Shown here: piece by piece, positions 26,364-35,420 of the stretch
How the letters are laid out: each line of letters starts with the position of its first letter
How positions within the stretch are numbered: position 1 is the stretch's first letter
Source: Lachnospiraceae bacterium
GTDB taxonomy: Bacteria; Bacillota; Clostridia; Lachnospirales; Lachnospiraceae
Length of the DNA: 64,000 nt
Reading direction: 5' to 3'
Assembly: GCA_022510525.1 (NCBI GenBank)
Contig: JAFLTH010000001.1
Coordinates: forward strand, 62,001 to 126,000
The notes under the pieces: model-generated
Databases searched by the model: none
Told to the model about the DNA's origin: nothing
What the model saw: only the letters and a program-made list of their open reading frames with translations
Program-made: the position numbers and the translations under genes

Positions 26364-27103
26364 TCCTCCACCGCCTTTCCGCCCGCTATGTCACAGAGTC
26401 GCGCACGTACTGCCTTTACTCGATCCTCGCTGATCTTAAGGAGCTTTTCTGTCCCGTCTCCCATGCGCACTATTACCTCAGAAAAGCTCATCTTTCCTAT
26501 GTAGCTGTAATTTACAAGATATGACTGATGTATTCGTAGAAATTCCTGACGTCCCTCCGAGAGTTCTTTCTCCACGCTGTTGAGCTGGCCGTAGAAACGC
26601 TCAATCGAGCCGTTTGCCATAAAGATATGTACGACCCGGTTACGGCTCTCGAAATACACTATGTCCTGGATCGCAACTTTTAGAATCTTTTTGTTGAAAG
26701 AGAAACGATAATATGTTGTCGTTTCCCCTATGCGGGCGCAGGCATCGCGGAAATACTTTTGGAACTTTGCCTCTTCCACGGGCTTTGAGAGAAACCGGAA
26801 CGGCTCCACTTCAAAGAGTTCCTTTAAATACTGCTCATAACCCGACACATAGATGAGGAGCGCAGAGCGATCTATCCGGCGTATCTGCCGTGCTGCGTTT
26901 ATCCCATTCACCTTTTCCATCTCTATGTCGAGGAAGATCAGGTCGTAGCGGTAGCCCTTTTCAATGTCCGCGACGAGCGTGGCGCCGTCGGAATAGACTT
27001 CTGTATCAATACTTGTACCTGTTTTTGCCGCTTCACGGCGCGCCATTTCTTCAAGTTTTCCCGTAAAATGTTTATCATCATCACATACTGCTATCCTCAG
27101 CAT
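26360..27103 (-). CDS. agrA: AgrA-like LytTR response regulator (locus 1)
   Basis: Protein of about 247 aa starting MLRIAVCDDD. It has a receiver domain with Asp in LIFLDIEME, and a C-terminal LytTR DNA-binding domain (from about 140, DIVYFESRNRVVHI, RIHQSYLVN). The upstream in-frame ATG codons lack well-placed SD sites. The gene overlaps the end of the XRE gene, so regulator, kinase and protease form one operon. Its target sites would be in the divergent region around 27513-27875, but I could not define them. Confidence 0.85.
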   Translation of the reverse strand: MLRIAVCDDDKHFTGKLEEMARREAAKTGTSIDTEVYSDGATLVADIEKGYRYDLIFLDIEMEKVNGINAARQIRRIDRSALLIYVSGYEQYLKELFEVEPFRFLSKPVEEAKFQKYFRDACARIGETTTYYRFSFNKKILKVAIQDIVYFESRNRVVHIFMANGSIERFYGQLNSVEKELSEGRQEFLRIHQSYLVNYSYIGKMSFSEVIVRMGDGTEKLLKISEDRVKAVRARLCDIAGGKAVEE

Positions 27104-27500
27104 TTCTATCATCTTCCTTCCGATGTGCATTATACCATTGTCCAAGTTTCTCTTGTTCGTTCTGTGCCTGCTCCAGACGTTCCAGAAGTGCCATTAGGGT
27201 CTTTTGGTTGATGTCTGTCAGGTGCTGGTAACGTAAGACAATATCGTAGTATCTGTCCATCTCATGGTTCATGCGTACCTGCCCGCTTAGGTCACGCTTG
27301 ATGTCAGAGCAGCTAAGTATATAGTCAGTGGTAACATTGCATATTTTTGACATCTTTATCAAAAGGTCTGTCGGTATGTCATAGGCACCGATTTCCATAC
27401 GGCTCACTGCCTGTTGCGTGGTGCCGAGAATGGCTGCGAGACCTTCCTGAGACAGATTTAAGTTCTTTCTGAGTTCACGAATGCGGTTTTTGCTTTCCAT
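27081..27500 (-). CDS. XRE-family transcription regulator
   Basis: Protein of about 139 aa with an N-terminal helix-turn-helix of the Cro/CI type (LRKNLNLSQEGLAAILGTTQ, then QAVSRMEIGA) and a helical C-terminal half. I start at ATG 27500, which has AAAGGA at a fair distance; the ATG at 27512 lies too close to it. It heads the agr operon and stands 75 bases from an 18-bp palindrome, its probable operator, so it may repress both the operon and the divergent agrD. Confidence 0.85.
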   Translation of the reverse strand: MESKNRIRELRKNLNLSQEGLAAILGTTQQAVSRMEIGAYDIPTDLLIKMSKICNVTTDYILSCSDIKRDLSGQVRMNHEMDRYYDIVLRYQHLTDINQKTLMALLERLEQAQNEQEKLGQWYNAHRKEDDRNAEDSSM

Positions 27501-27575
27501 AGTATGCACCATCCTTTCTGATATTATTTTACATTAAAATCGATTGAGCCATTACAATTAAACAATGTATATGAA

Positions 27576-27593
27576 ATACGCATATATGCGTAT
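27576..27593. promoter_or_regulatory. 18-bp perfect palindrome, likely operator
   Basis: ATACGCATATATGCGTAT is a perfect palindrome between the XRE-headed operon and the divergent agrD. Its place and form suit an XRE operator. The rest of 27513-27875 is AT-rich with no further gene. Confidence 0.55.
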
Positions 27594-27875
27594 AGAGAAA
27601 ATGAAAAATGTGTATGACTTATTTCATCCGAAAAATAATATGCTTATTTTTAATATATGTCATTTACACAGTATGTCTTTGAGGGTGGATTATTCATGGG
27701 AAGGCATTGCCATCGTAATCAATATATAAGTGGTGATGAGAGGTGCTAAGGGAAAAATGACACAGAAACCCGTATTTATTACGAGCAACAATGAATAAAT
27801 GATGCATGATATATATTGGAATATGGTAAAAATTGTTTTACCATTCCAATATTTTTACAAGGAGGTGCATCGCGG

Positions 27876-28019
27876 ATGAAAGGAGCGGGTAAAAACTTAT
27901 CAGCGAGATTGATGAAAGCCATAGCAGGGAAGTCGGCACAGGCAGCCGCAGACAGCAGATGTATGTATATTTACCATCAACCTAAGCAGCCGGCAGGACT
28001 GCAGAGGATTAAGAAGTAG
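27876..28019 (+). CDS. agrD: AgrD-type cyclic peptide precursor (locus 1)
   Basis: Precursor of 47 aa. AAGGAGGTG gives a strong start at 27876. A basic, amphipathic leader (KNLSARLMKAIAGKSA) is followed by ADSRCMYIY and then HQPKQP with a charged tail, the standard AgrD pattern in which Cys and the next four residues form the thiolactone ring (here C-M-Y-I-Y). AgrB would remove the tail from HQPK on. The gene is divergent from agrBCA-like genes, an unusual position. A hairpin with T-rich arm follows near 28050. Confidence 0.8.
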   Translation: MKGAGKNLSARLMKAIAGKSAQAAADSRCMYIYHQPKQPAGLQRIKK

Positions 28020-28446
28020 AACTGACGTTCCGCCTATAGAATGTCCTTGAAAACTCTCTTTTATATCATTTTTAAGTGGTAAGAAAGGGAGTTTTCGCAA
28101 TGTACAGAAAAATAGCGCGAAATCCAGAGAAAAAGGTAAAATATATTATATAATGTAGATATAGTTACTTGTGACTTGTGGGCAGGAGAAAAGTAATGGG
28201 AAAGAAGCGAAAAATGAAACATAAGTGTGAGCTGGAGAAGCAGGCTGGAGCATACTGACGATATTAATCTTGGCAGGAGATTTGCATTGCAAGACGCTTA
28301 ACCGAGTAAAATGATCCGATTAAATTCCGCCCGGCGGAAAAATAACACTTGCTTATTGCAAAACGGATGGCAACACAGAAGTTGCTGTTCGTTTTTTGTT
28401 TTTTTCTCGTGAACAAAAAAGATTGAATCGCAAAATAGGTGATAAT
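28020..28446. other. Spacer between agrD and the SOS locus
   Basis: Contains a GGGAGTTTT-type hairpin after agrD (about 28049-28095) and only very short frames after SD-like sites (for example an eight-codon one at 28194). No supported gene. Confidence 0.4.
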
Positions 28447-28468
28447 CGAACGTGTTTTCTGTTATAAT
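28447..28468 (+). promoter_or_regulatory. LexA-like box and -10 before the Y-family polymerase
   Basis: CGAACGTGTTTTCT at 28447-28460 matches the Gram-positive SOS box (GAAC-N4-GTTC) with one mismatch and lies just upstream of TATAAT at 28463-28468. It fits DNA-damage control of the polymerase gene. Confidence 0.6.
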
Positions 28469-28537
28469 ATCCCTAGGCCTTATTATGAGAAACTCAGAAA
28501 TGATGACTAGACCGCTTATGATAGGAGGAGAATCTAT

Positions 28538-30064
28538 ATGACTAAGCAGAATCAATATATTGCCATAGACTTGAAATCCTTTTATGCGTCCGTAGAGTGC
28601 GTGGAGCGGCATTTGGATCCCCTGACCACAAATCTAGTGGTGGCGGATGCCAGCAGAACAGAAAAGACGATATGCCTGGCGGTATCTCCTTCACTGAAAG
28701 CATACGGAATATCGGGGAGAGCCCGGCTGTTTGAAGTAGTGCAAAAAGTAAGGGATATCAACAGGGAACGAAGGAACAAGGCACCGGGCAGACAATTCAA
28801 AGGATCTTCCTATTATGCACCAGAGCTTGCGGAGCATCCGGAACTGGAGCTTTCCTACATCATAGCGCCGCCCCGGATGGCGTTTTACATGGAGTACAGT
28901 ACAATCATTTACAATATTTACCTGCAGTATATTGCTCCAGAGGATATTCATGTTTACTCCATTGATGAGGTATTTATGGATGTGACGCATTATCTGCAGA
29001 CGTATCAGCTGACAGCACGAGAGCTGGCATCAAAGATCATTCAAAATATCCTGACAGCAACCGGAATAACGGCTACAGCCGGTATCGGGACAAATCTATA
29101 TCTTTGCAAGGTGGCTATGGATATTATGGCGAAGCATGTGCCGGCGGATGAAAACGGTGTCCGCATAGCGCAGCTTGATGAAATGAGTTACAGGAAATAT
29201 CTGTGGAATCACAGACCGCTTAGCGATTTTTGGAGGGTAGGGCACGGTTATCAGCGGAAACTGGAGGAGAATGGACTTTATACAATGGGAGATATTGCCA
29301 GATGTTCCCTCGGATGTCCGGGAGAGTACCACAATGAGGAACTATTATACCGCTTGTTCGGAATCAATGCGGAACTGCTTATTGACCATGCCTGGGGCTG
29401 GGAACCTGTCACTATAGATCTGATTAAGAAATATAAGCCGGAAACTAACAGTTTGAGTTCCGGTCAGGTGTTGAAATGCCCTTATGACTTTGAAAAGGGC
29501 AAATTGATTGTTAGGGAAATGACGGATTTGCTTGTGCTTGACTTGGTGGACAAGAAGCTGGTCACGGATCAGATGGTGTTGAGCATTGGATATGATATAG
29601 AAAATCTCACGAACAAAGAGATTAGGAAAAACTACAAAGGAGACGTCACTGTGGACCATTATGGCAGGATGGTTCCCAAACATGCCCACGGTTCTACAAA
29701 TTTGGGTCGCAAGACCTCATCCGCTAAACTGATAACAGATGCGATGATGGAGCTGTATGACCGGATTGTAGACCCCAAACTCTTGGTCCGCAGGGTCACG
29801 GTGGCAGCGAATCATTTGGTAGAGGAAAGCATGGTAAAGGAGGCTCCAGTCTTTGAGCAGATGAACCTGTTTACGGATTATGCTGCTCTGGAGAAGGAAC
29901 AGAAGGAAGAGAATGCCCGTCTGGAAAAAGAACGGAAACTTCAGGAAGCCATGCTGTCAGTGAAAAAGAAGTTTGGCAAGAACGCCATTTTGAAAGGCAT
30001 GAATCTTCAGGAAGGTGCCATGACCATAGAGCGGAATAGCCAAATCGGAGGACACAAGGCATGA
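28538..30064 (+). CDS. Y-family DNA polymerase (UmuC/ImpB type)
   Basis: Error-prone lesion-bypass polymerase of 508 aa. The palm motifs are clear: AIDLKSFYASVEC with the first metal Asp, and YSIDEVFMDV with the Asp-Glu pair. A helix-hairpin-helix-like thumb and little-finger domain follow, and a Lys/Glu-rich tail may bind the clamp. AGGAGGAG precedes ATG 28538. It overlaps the YolD-like gene by four bases, the usual SOS mutagenesis pair of Firmicute elements. A LexA-like box lies upstream. Confidence 0.92.
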   Translation: MTKQNQYIAIDLKSFYASVECVERHLDPLTTNLVVADASRTEKTICLAVSPSLKAYGISGRARLFEVVQKVRDINRERRNKAPGRQFKGSSYYAPELAEHPELELSYIIAPPRMAFYMEYSTIIYNIYLQYIAPEDIHVYSIDEVFMDVTHYLQTYQLTARELASKIIQNILTATGITATAGIGTNLYLCKVAMDIMAKHVPADENGVRIAQLDEMSYRKYLWNHRPLSDFWRVGHGYQRKLEENGLYTMGDIARCSLGCPGEYHNEELLYRLFGINAELLIDHAWGWEPVTIDLIKKYKPETNSLSSGQVLKCPYDFEKGKLIVREMTDLLVLDLVDKKLVTDQMVLSIGYDIENLTNKEIRKNYKGDVTVDHYGRMVPKHAHGSTNLGRKTSSAKLITDAMMELYDRIVDPKLLVRRVTVAANHLVEESMVKEAPVFEQMNLFTDYAALEKEQKEENARLEKERKLQEAMLSVKKKFGKNAILKGMNLQEGAMTIERNSQIGGHKA

Positions 30065-30525
30065 ATGATGAGCATAAATATGACGATATCATTAATCTTC
30101 CCCATCATGTGTCTGTAAGACATCCGCAAATGTCTCTTATTGACCGTGCAGCGCAGTTTTCGCCTTTTGCAGCGCTGACTGGACACGATGCGGCAATCAA
30201 GGAGGCACAACGGCTTACGGATGAATGGGTAGAACTGGATGAGAGCAGGAAAGAATTGTTGGATGAAAAGCTACAAATGATCCGGGAGAGTCTTTCCGGT
30301 GGAATGGGTGGGCAAGGTTTGCCAGAAATACTGTTCACTTATTTTCAGCCTGATGAAAAGAAGAGTGGCGGTGCCTATCTCTCTGTTCAGGGAAAAGTGA
30401 AAAAAATTGATGAATATGGTCATCAGGTGATCATGGAGAACGGAACGGTCCTGACCATTGAACATATCGTAGACATTGAGGGAGAGTTGTTTCGTATATA
30501 TGAAGATTTAGATATGCAGCCTTGA
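30061..30525 (+). CDS. YolD-like protein
   Basis: Protein of 154 aa. The N-terminal part has the YolD motif region (RAAQFSPFAALTGHDAAI), the C-terminal part is a small beta domain that by family helps the neighbouring Y-family polymerase. It is coupled to the polymerase by an ATGA overlap. It converges with the minus-strand gene that ends at 30508 and overlaps it by 18 bases. Confidence 0.85.
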   Translation: MNDEHKYDDIINLPHHVSVRHPQMSLIDRAAQFSPFAALTGHDAAIKEAQRLTDEWVELDESRKELLDEKLQMIRESLSGGMGGQGLPEILFTYFQPDEKKSGGAYLSVQGKVKKIDEYGHQVIMENGTVLTIEHIVDIEGELFRIYEDLDMQP

Positions 30526-30780
30526 CAAATGCCACTCATGGGCATAGTAATTGTATCGGAGGGTAAAGGTTTTCTGAGTGCCATAGATTAGAGCAACGCA
30601 AGTAAAATTGGCTCCTACCCGATTTTTATCCTGATCCTGGGAAAGTATTTTTTCCACTTTTACAGTGATGATTTCTCCAGTATTATCACGGAACCGGAAG
30701 CGAATGGGCGTGATCTTGCCGTTTGTATCAGTACATGAGATCATTTGCACCGGAATGTCAATGCACAAGATACTTTCCAT
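30508..30780 (-). CDS. Small SOS-linked hypothetical protein
   Basis: Protein of 90 aa, beta-rich (alternating hydrophobic strands, FRFRDNTGEIITVKVEKI). AAAGGAGG before ATG 30780 rules out the longer frame from 30855, which would start upstream of this site. A near-perfect LexA box overlaps its promoter at 30839, so it belongs to the damage-induced set with the polymerase and YolD-like protein. I do not know the function. Confidence 0.7.
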   Translation of the reverse strand: MESILCIDIPVQMISCTDTNGKITPIRFRFRDNTGEIITVKVEKILSQDQDKNRVGANFTCVALIYGTQKTFTLRYNYYAHEWHLSRLHI

Positions 30781-30838
30781 AGAAAACCAACCTCCTTTCT
30801 CGATGATTTTAGGTGAGAGTAATAGTATTGTAGCACAT

Positions 30839-30852
30839 CGAACATATGTTTG
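30839..30852 (-). promoter_or_regulatory. LexA-like box of the 90-aa gene
   Basis: CGAACATATGTTTG matches the SOS box on both arms (GAAC-N4-GTTT). Read on the minus strand it precedes TACAAT-like -10 sequence and the SD of the gene starting at 30780. Confidence 0.65.
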
Positions 30853-31053
30853 CAAATGGTAATTAATATAAGTTGCATGAGATAGTTAGAGGAAAACGAA
30901 AAAGCGGTTTAATGTGTGTAAAACTTTGTTTTTGAATTTCACCTTTGATGTAAGCTCTGTTGCAAATTATTGAAATTTGGGTTATATTATTGATATAATA
31001 TTTAAGTAACGTCATTCATAGGCTGATACGCACATATTTTCAGGAGGCTTAAG

Positions 31054-31395
31054 ATGAGAGGAAAAAAGAATAGCGCTACTACATCAAATCTGACGGGAGC
31101 AGTCAAGGGAGAAGCTGGGGCGGTAAACACTGTGAAAAAGACTGGCAAAGGACAGAGGGCTACGCGGGAAAAGAAAAAATCGAAGAAAGAAGAGCTAAGG
31201 CCTGAAGTTATTATACAATATGCCGGAAACGCAGCACAGGTGGAAGAGATTGTGGAGCAAGTCAAGAAATTGTATGTGGAGGACGGGCATTACTTGGCAT
31301 CTCTGAAATCTCTCCAAGTATATGTAAAACCTGAAGAAAACGCTGCTTATTATGTTATTAACAAAAAACAGAACGGAAAAATTGACTTATTCTAA
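31054..31395 (+). CDS. DUF6465-like protein
   Basis: Protein of 113 aa: a basic, low-complexity first half rich in Lys, Thr and Ala, and a conserved second half (EVIIQYAGNAAQVEEI, then LQVYVKPEENAAYYVIN) that I recognise as the DUF6465 pattern of Lachnospiraceae. The basic tail suggests nucleic-acid binding. CAGGAGG precedes ATG 31054 and a terminator follows. Function unknown. Confidence 0.78.
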   Translation: MRGKKNSATTSNLTGAVKGEAGAVNTVKKTGKGQRATREKKKSKKEELRPEVIIQYAGNAAQVEEIVEQVKKLYVEDGHYLASLKSLQVYVKPEENAAYYVINKKQNGKIDLF

Positions 31396-31404
31396 AAAAT
31401 CGGG

Positions 31405-31438
31405 GGTGCTCCTAATACGATACTGGGAGCACCTTTTT
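31405..31438 (+). terminator. Terminator after DUF6465-like gene
   Basis: GGTGCTCC (31405-31412) pairs with GGAGCACC (31426-31433), followed by five T. The next 440 bases up to 31880 hold no supported gene; a gapped palindrome around CCCATCCTTGATGGG lies near 31818. Confidence 0.82.
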
Positions 31439-31880
31439 GTTGTTCTTCTATTTTATTTTTGGGTGATTGGAGCTTCGACATACTCTTATTTCAAACGCCA
31501 GAACGTCGCAGAACTTATATAATATAAAGACGTTAAGCTGGGTTATTTCATTTGAGTAGAAGGCATCGATTTGTTGCGAGTTCATTTCTGTCTTGTGGCC
31601 TTTTCTTAAACCTTTAATTTTCAATATTTCTTTTAAATTAATCTATATATATCCGTTATTTCTTCTTCTTGCCACTTCCTAATCAAGTATATATCTGAGA
31701 CAATGAAAGAAATGAAAAAAGAGAAAAGCGGAAAGCGTGGACATCTGCAAAGGTGTGTGAAGACTTGAGCAAAAAGAACAAACTGGTGTATCATACCGTT
31801 GAAATATATCATATCAGCCCATCCTTGATGGGTGATTGATATCATCAGTATAATACACCGGTTATTAAATAATCCTATTC

Positions 31881-32948
31881 TTATGGCTCCCTTAATTTTA
31901 TAGCTGAAGCAGCCATTCTGCGCCGATTATCTTCAATGGCAGCATAGTGCTTCTTTGTAGTTCCTACATCAGAATGTCCCAGAACATCCGCAACCAGATA
32001 GATATCCCCTGTTTCCTGGTATAAACTTGTGCCAAAAGTGGAGCGCAGTTTATGCGGGGTAATCTTTTTCTGCGGTACAAACTCTCTGGTATATTTTTCG
32101 ACAAGATTTTCAACGGCATGGACGCTGATCCTTCTTTGCTGCATTGAGAAGAAAAGGGCGTTTTCGTGTCCCTGTTGTGCGTGGAGGGCAATATGTTCGC
32201 GTGGACCGTTGATATATTTTTTTAAGGCAGCTTCCACCTCTGAGCCAAAGTATAGGATTGACTCTTTTCCGCCTTTTCGGATAATCCGGATGCTGTTCTC
32301 ACGGAAATTGATATCATTCAAATCAAGACCGACACATTCTGAGACCCGGATGCCTGTGCCGAGCAACAGAGTTATGATTGCGAGGTCCCGTGTCTTAGTT
32401 TTTAGGAAGTATGCTTTTTTCTGTCCGGTGAGCTGGCTTTCGTAGTTTTCTATGTTATCAAGCAAAATAGCGACCTCATCCGGCTCCATCCGTACAATAG
32501 CCTTTTCGTGAAGCTTGGGCATATCAACCTGCATGGCCACATTCTTTGTAAGAAGTTCTTTTTTATAGTAGTAATTTAGGAAGCTCCGTAGAGAGGAGAG
32601 TTTTCTAGATATACTGACAGGACGGTTCTTTTGATTGCCATTGTCGGATTTGTAGTATTTCAGATACTCCTGATATTCCTCTATATCGCTGCTTGTTAGC
32701 CGATCAATATCATCCAATGTGACATCCTGAATTGCCTTATTGCTAAGTGAGGGGTTTTTCTCCAGCATAAAGCGGAAAAACACCTGTAAATCATAAGCAT
32801 AGGAAATACGGGTCCGGGGACTGGAAGTGTTCTCTATGGCCCGGAAGTAGTCCTTAGCGTATGGGGGCAGTTCTGTCAGTAGCTCGCGGAGCCGTTTTGT
32901 GTATTCAATTTCTTTTTCATCGTGATAGGTTAAGTTTTTCTTTTCCAT
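31881..32948 (-). CDS. Tyrosine recombinase (XerC/D type)
   Basis: Site-specific recombinase of about 355 aa with an N-terminal SAM-like core-binding domain and a catalytic domain carrying Arg in GTGIRVSE, Lys in the beta turn, the His-x-x-Arg pair in TPHKLRSTF, His in LGHSDVG and the nucleophile Tyr in KKHYA. It may integrate the element, resolve multimers or act on a local site. No SD supports either ATG 32948 or the in-frame TTG 32969. It is divergent from the TIR gene and not next to a clear att site. Confidence 0.9.
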   Translation of the reverse strand: MEKKNLTYHDEKEIEYTKRLRELLTELPPYAKDYFRAIENTSSPRTRISYAYDLQVFFRFMLEKNPSLSNKAIQDVTLDDIDRLTSSDIEEYQEYLKYYKSDNGNQKNRPVSISRKLSSLRSFLNYYYKKELLTKNVAMQVDMPKLHEKAIVRMEPDEVAILLDNIENYESQLTGQKKAYFLKTKTRDLAIITLLLGTGIRVSECVGLDLNDINFRENSIRIIRKGGKESILYFGSEVEAALKKYINGPREHIALHAQQGHENALFFSMQQRRISVHAVENLVEKYTREFVPQKKITPHKLRSTFGTSLYQETGDIYLVADVLGHSDVGTTKKHYAAIEDNRRRMAASAIKLREP

Positions 32949-33129
32949 TGTGTTGACCGTACATTGCAAATTGGATAGTTACTGATATTAAAATAATACC
33001 ATAATGGCGCTAAATACGCAAATAATGGTTGGGTAATTTTGACATTGGAAAGCTTGAGAGTTTTACAATTTTATGTTAACATAATAGGAGTATAAATGAT
33101 TTATATTTTAGGTTATCAAGGAGGCTATT

Positions 33130-34071
33130 ATGAAGTATAAGCTTTTTTTGAGCCATTCCAGCAAAGATATCGAAGTTGTGGATTCCTTTGTAAATTTTAT
33201 GTACATAATTGGTTTGACAGATAGGGATATGGTATGCACATCTGTTGCATCAACTAAAATCCCTGTGACAGAAGATATTTATGAATATCTGAACTCCCTG
33301 CTTGCTGATGAGTGCGTTTACGTCATTTATTTTTTGTCTGATAATTATTACTCCAGTCCGGTATGTTTAAATGAAATGGGCGCAGCCTGGTTGAAAAAAT
33401 CAGACAGTCTAAGCCTGCTCTTGCCAGGGTTTGATTTTAGTGATATTCAAGGCGTGGTAAATAGAAATAAAATAGGAATAAAGCTGGGAACCTCTGATGC
33501 TATGACGAAAGCATCGCTTAATGATTTTAAAGTGATTCTTGAGGATATGTTTCAAATTGAAATTCCGCACAATCGGTGGGAAATGGCGCGAGACGAATTT
33601 TTGAATAAGTCTATAGAAAATGTAAGAAGATTCAATATGACTCTTTCCCAGAGCTACTGTATTGGTGATCTTGAAAATGACGGATGTGTTATTTCGAGAA
33701 AAGAATCAAATCGTGATATGATAAAAGCTGCGATTGACTTTAGTGAAACAGATAGTAAATTATCCAGCATAGTTGTTTTTAACGGTAAACTGGATTTTAC
33801 CAGCTATTTTATAAATAAAAAAAATTTATGTTTCGAGGCATATGCAGATAAAGGGATCAGTTGTGTTGATGTTGAGTTGAAACTGAAAAATATTAATATG
33901 TCTAATGAAATAATGTTATATGATGATGAAAAGGAATACAGGATTCCTTTGATGCAATTTTGTGATGACCTGTCGTTCTGGAGAAACGTATCAGAAATCA
34001 AATTTGTACTACATAGGAAAAAAGTGACGAAAAGTGGCAACATTATCATTAAAAACCTTCGTATTGAATAG
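33130..34071 (+). CDS. TIR-domain protein
   Basis: Protein of 313 aa. The first 130 residues are a TIR domain: KLFLSHSSKD, a Ser-rich loop and CLNEMGAAW with Glu82 in the place of the catalytic Glu of NAD-cleaving TIR enzymes. The C-terminal half is beta-rich and may sense a ligand or mediate assembly. CAAGGAGG precedes ATG 33130. TIR proteins with such Glu usually act in phage defence by depleting NAD. It is followed by a metallopeptidase and a helicase-nuclease on the same strand, so it may be the effector of that set; this is inference. Confidence 0.82.
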   Translation: MKYKLFLSHSSKDIEVVDSFVNFMYIIGLTDRDMVCTSVASTKIPVTEDIYEYLNSLLADECVYVIYFLSDNYYSSPVCLNEMGAAWLKKSDSLSLLLPGFDFSDIQGVVNRNKIGIKLGTSDAMTKASLNDFKVILEDMFQIEIPHNRWEMARDEFLNKSIENVRRFNMTLSQSYCIGDLENDGCVISRKESNRDMIKAAIDFSETDSKLSSIVVFNGKLDFTSYFINKKNLCFEAYADKGISCVDVELKLKNINMSNEIMLYDDEKEYRIPLMQFCDDLSFWRNVSEIKFVLHRKKVTKSGNIIIKNLRIE

Positions 34072-34153
34072 GTACATATGGTAAGGATTCTCAAAAGCTG
34101 TTGCGATTTATTTTGTAACAGCTTGTTTTTCTATATGAATGGAGGGAATTGCT

Positions 34154-35320
34154 ATGGTGGGAATGAATCCAGTGGAGTTTTTGGAAGAAGTGCAGCACGC
34201 ATATATGATAAGTTCATTTGGTGAGATTATCGATTATGATGAAATGTACTCTAATGGAGGCTTCTTTGATTTCTTGCAGCGGGAATATAATTTCAAGCTT
34301 GAGGAGAGGGAAAAAGTAATGAAGTCGTTGCAAGAGATGAGAAGCGAACATGTCATTTCCCGGTATGAAAATCCGTATTATTATAAATATTTTAGAGATA
34401 TTATCAGCAACATACATAGGATAAAGGATAAATTTTTAGACTGCAAAGAACAGGGAGAACCGTTGTTCGGGACTGTGGAATTTGATATGTTTTACGCTCA
34501 GATCAGATGTCCGGACAGCTCAATGCCGCCAATTATTCTGTTGTATAGTGGGATTATACAATTTGCCCATGATATAACAAATGTACTTACAAAAGCTTTT
34601 CCCATTCAAGTAAGAGATGGGGAGAAAATTGTCTTCGGCATGGAGCCTCAAAAAATCTGGGATTCCATCCAAAGCAATAAGTGGATTGAAAGACGGTTTA
34701 CAGATATTGTTTTTAGCATATTCTTCTATGGAAATGTTGATATGTGCGATGTTTCGCAGCCAGAAAATGATTATCTTTACCGAAATTTCAGTAATGCTCT
34801 GGCGGACTCTTTTCTGACCTTTATTGTCGCCCATGAGTGCGCACATTATTATTTGGGACATTTGGGGACGGATGCAGTTAAAGGGATAGTGACCGTTGGC
34901 AATGTGCAGTATGAAAGTATCATTCCTGACTGGGAGCAGGAGTTTGACGCTGATTATATAGGTGTTCTTTTGACGATTCCTGTGCTGCTGGAAAAAAATA
35001 TGGATATTCAGGTTATTTTAGGTGGAATGTATATTGCCATGTGGATATTAAGTATTATGGAGAGTCTGCGGATCAAAGCTGGAGAAGAGAAAACGACGCA
35101 TCCTCCGGCAAAGGACAGGCTGTTGCAGGTCAAGAAGAAACTGCAGAATATTATGCAGGATGACTTACGTATGTTAGAGGTTTATGATATGCTCTTTTCC
35201 GTATTATGGGATCGATTTACCGTAATTGCTAAGAACGTTGAGGACAGGGTTTTAGCAGGGCGACCTATAGCAGATGTTACCTATGAGCAGATAAAGGAAG
35301 CTATTTATCAAAGTCCTTGA
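34154..35320 (+). CDS. HExxH metallopeptidase-like protein A
   Basis: Protein of 388 aa. HECAH at 227-231 and EFDAD at 263-267 form a zinc-peptidase motif (HExxH plus a distal Glu/Asp). The same arrangement is found in the proteins encoded at 38886 and 52555. The remainder is helical and unrecognised. GGAGGG stands before ATG 34154, a better start than 34139. It follows the TIR gene by 82 bases. As a protease in a defence-like island it may switch a partner on or be an effector; no substrate is known. Confidence 0.75.
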   Translation: MVGMNPVEFLEEVQHAYMISSFGEIIDYDEMYSNGGFFDFLQREYNFKLEEREKVMKSLQEMRSEHVISRYENPYYYKYFRDIISNIHRIKDKFLDCKEQGEPLFGTVEFDMFYAQIRCPDSSMPPIILLYSGIIQFAHDITNVLTKAFPIQVRDGEKIVFGMEPQKIWDSIQSNKWIERRFTDIVFSIFFYGNVDMCDVSQPENDYLYRNFSNALADSFLTFIVAHECAHYYLGHLGTDAVKGIVTVGNVQYESIIPDWEQEFDADYIGVLLTIPVLLEKNMDIQVILGGMYIAMWILSIMESLRIKAGEEKTTHPPAKDRLLQVKKKLQNIMQDDLRMLEVYDMLFSVLWDRFTVIAKNVEDRVLAGRPIADVTYEQIKEAIYQSP

Positions 35321-35420
35321 AATGTCTTTGCTTTTAAAAGGAAGACCGCAGGAAAAGTTGTGTATTTGAATCCGAAAAAAGTGTATAATTGTAAATAAAA
35401 TTAGTAATGGAGGGATTGAT

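Noticed and set aside
28194..28217. Short ORF with good SD (MGKRSEK)
   Set aside because: Stops after seven residues; no sign of function beyond a possible leader peptide.
31633..31845. 70-codon minus-strand ORF with a hydrophobic stretch
   Set aside because: No SD or partner; it includes an imperfect palindrome and low-complexity sequence.
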